DNA of 64,000 nucleotides from Geodermatophilus bullaregiensis (GTDB taxonomy: Bacteria; Actinomycetota; Actinomycetes; Mycobacteriales; Geodermatophilaceae): the NCBI RefSeq assembly GCF_016907675.1, contig NZ_JAFBCJ010000001.1, positions 3,906,001-3,970,000 of the forward strand. Reading direction: 5' to 3'. This document shows, one piece after another, positions 63,886 to 64,000 of this stretch. Under the pieces are notes generated by a model that made no database searches, was not told the origin of the DNA, and saw only the letters and a program-made list of their open reading frames with translations. Both the position numbers and the translations under genes were made by a program. The first letter of the stretch is position 1. Every line of letters begins with the position of its first letter.

Positions 63886-64000
63886 GTGCTGGACTACCGG
63901 CTCGACGAGGAGACCGAGGCCCTGCGGCGGACCGTCCGCGACTTCGCGCAGGAGGTGGTGGCACCGCAGATCGGGGACTTCTACGAGCGCGAGGAGTTCC
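63886..64000 (+). CDS. Acyl-CoA dehydrogenase, N-terminal part only
   Basis: Thirty-eight codons are visible before the window ends. LDYRLDEETEALRRTVRDFA followed by QEVVAPQIGDFYEREEF is the standard first two helices of the acyl-CoA dehydrogenase fold. These FAD enzymes carry out the first oxidation of beta-oxidation or amino-acid breakdown. CAGGGAG precedes GTG 63886. It is presumably repressed by the divergent TetR protein. Confidence 0.88.
   Translation, partial: MLDYRLDEETEALRRTVRDFAQEVVAPQIGDFYEREEF

Overview
The window is very GC-rich and densely coded. It has frequent GTG starts, many 4-base GTGA/ATGA gene junctions, an actinobacterial oligoribonuclease, an Rv1747-like FHA-ABC transporter and NarL-type two-component systems. 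This points to a high-GC actinobacterium. Geodermatophilaceae (Blastococcus, Geodermatophilus or Modestobacter) is my guess from overall gene style, and I could not test it. The window holds about 56 protein genes, two tRNA genes (Lys-CUU, His-GUG), two decayed polysaccharide-degrading genes and one frameshifted gene. I see no insertion sequence, prophage, CRISPR array or rRNA.

Left part (1-23.6 kb), general metabolism and sensing: a PucR-type regulator diverges from proline dehydrogenase and pyrroline-5-carboxylate dehydrogenase. Then come an FHA-FHA-ABC exporter, a frameshifted DUF488 gene, a secreted allene-oxide-cyclase-like barrel protein with a membrane partner, a histidine kinase/response regulator pair, an MFS exporter, and an Lrp regulator divergent from ornithine cyclodeaminase. 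After these are a small ABC exporter, a flavoprotein monooxygenase, a zinc alcohol dehydrogenase, a MalT-like LuxR regulator, and a nitrilase-type (Lnt-like) membrane protein.

Middle part (23.6-42.7 kb), the most interesting region: a LacI-controlled carbohydrate locus. A leftward operon (Gfo/Idh oxidoreductase, DUF6807, LacI, M24-like protein) diverges from a rightward operon. The rightward operon encodes two sugar permeases, a binding lipoprotein, two Gfo/Idh oxidoreductases, a DUF993 aldolase-like protein, a sugar-phosphate-isomerase-like TIM barrel, an NAD-epimerase-family dehydrogenase and an enolase-superfamily dehydratase. An MsmX-type ATPase and an MFS transporter follow. Copies of a GAAAGCGCTTGC-type operator sit at the divergent promoters and before the ATPase. 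The locus is bounded by two broken plant-cell-wall enzymes, a PL1 pectate lyase on the left and a GH115 alpha-glucuronidase on the right, so it looks like a polysaccharide or uronate utilization locus that lost its extracellular enzymes but kept uptake and oxidative catabolism.

Right part (42.7-64 kb): a collagen-like protein with 73 unbroken Gly-X-Y triplets and no signal peptide, tRNA-Lys, an L,D-transpeptidase lipoprotein, a BNR-repeat protein with a MoaD/ThiS-like partner, an MFS exporter, a DesK/NarL-type two-component system next to an ABC exporter paralogous to the one at 14 kb, DUF1918 and GNAT proteins. Then come a CoA-transferase / acetoacetate-decarboxylase-like / 3-hydroxyacyl-CoA-dehydrogenase operon, release factor 3, tRNA-His, oligoribonuclease, two uncharacterised membrane proteins, and a TetR regulator diverging from an acyl-CoA dehydrogenase cut by the window edge.
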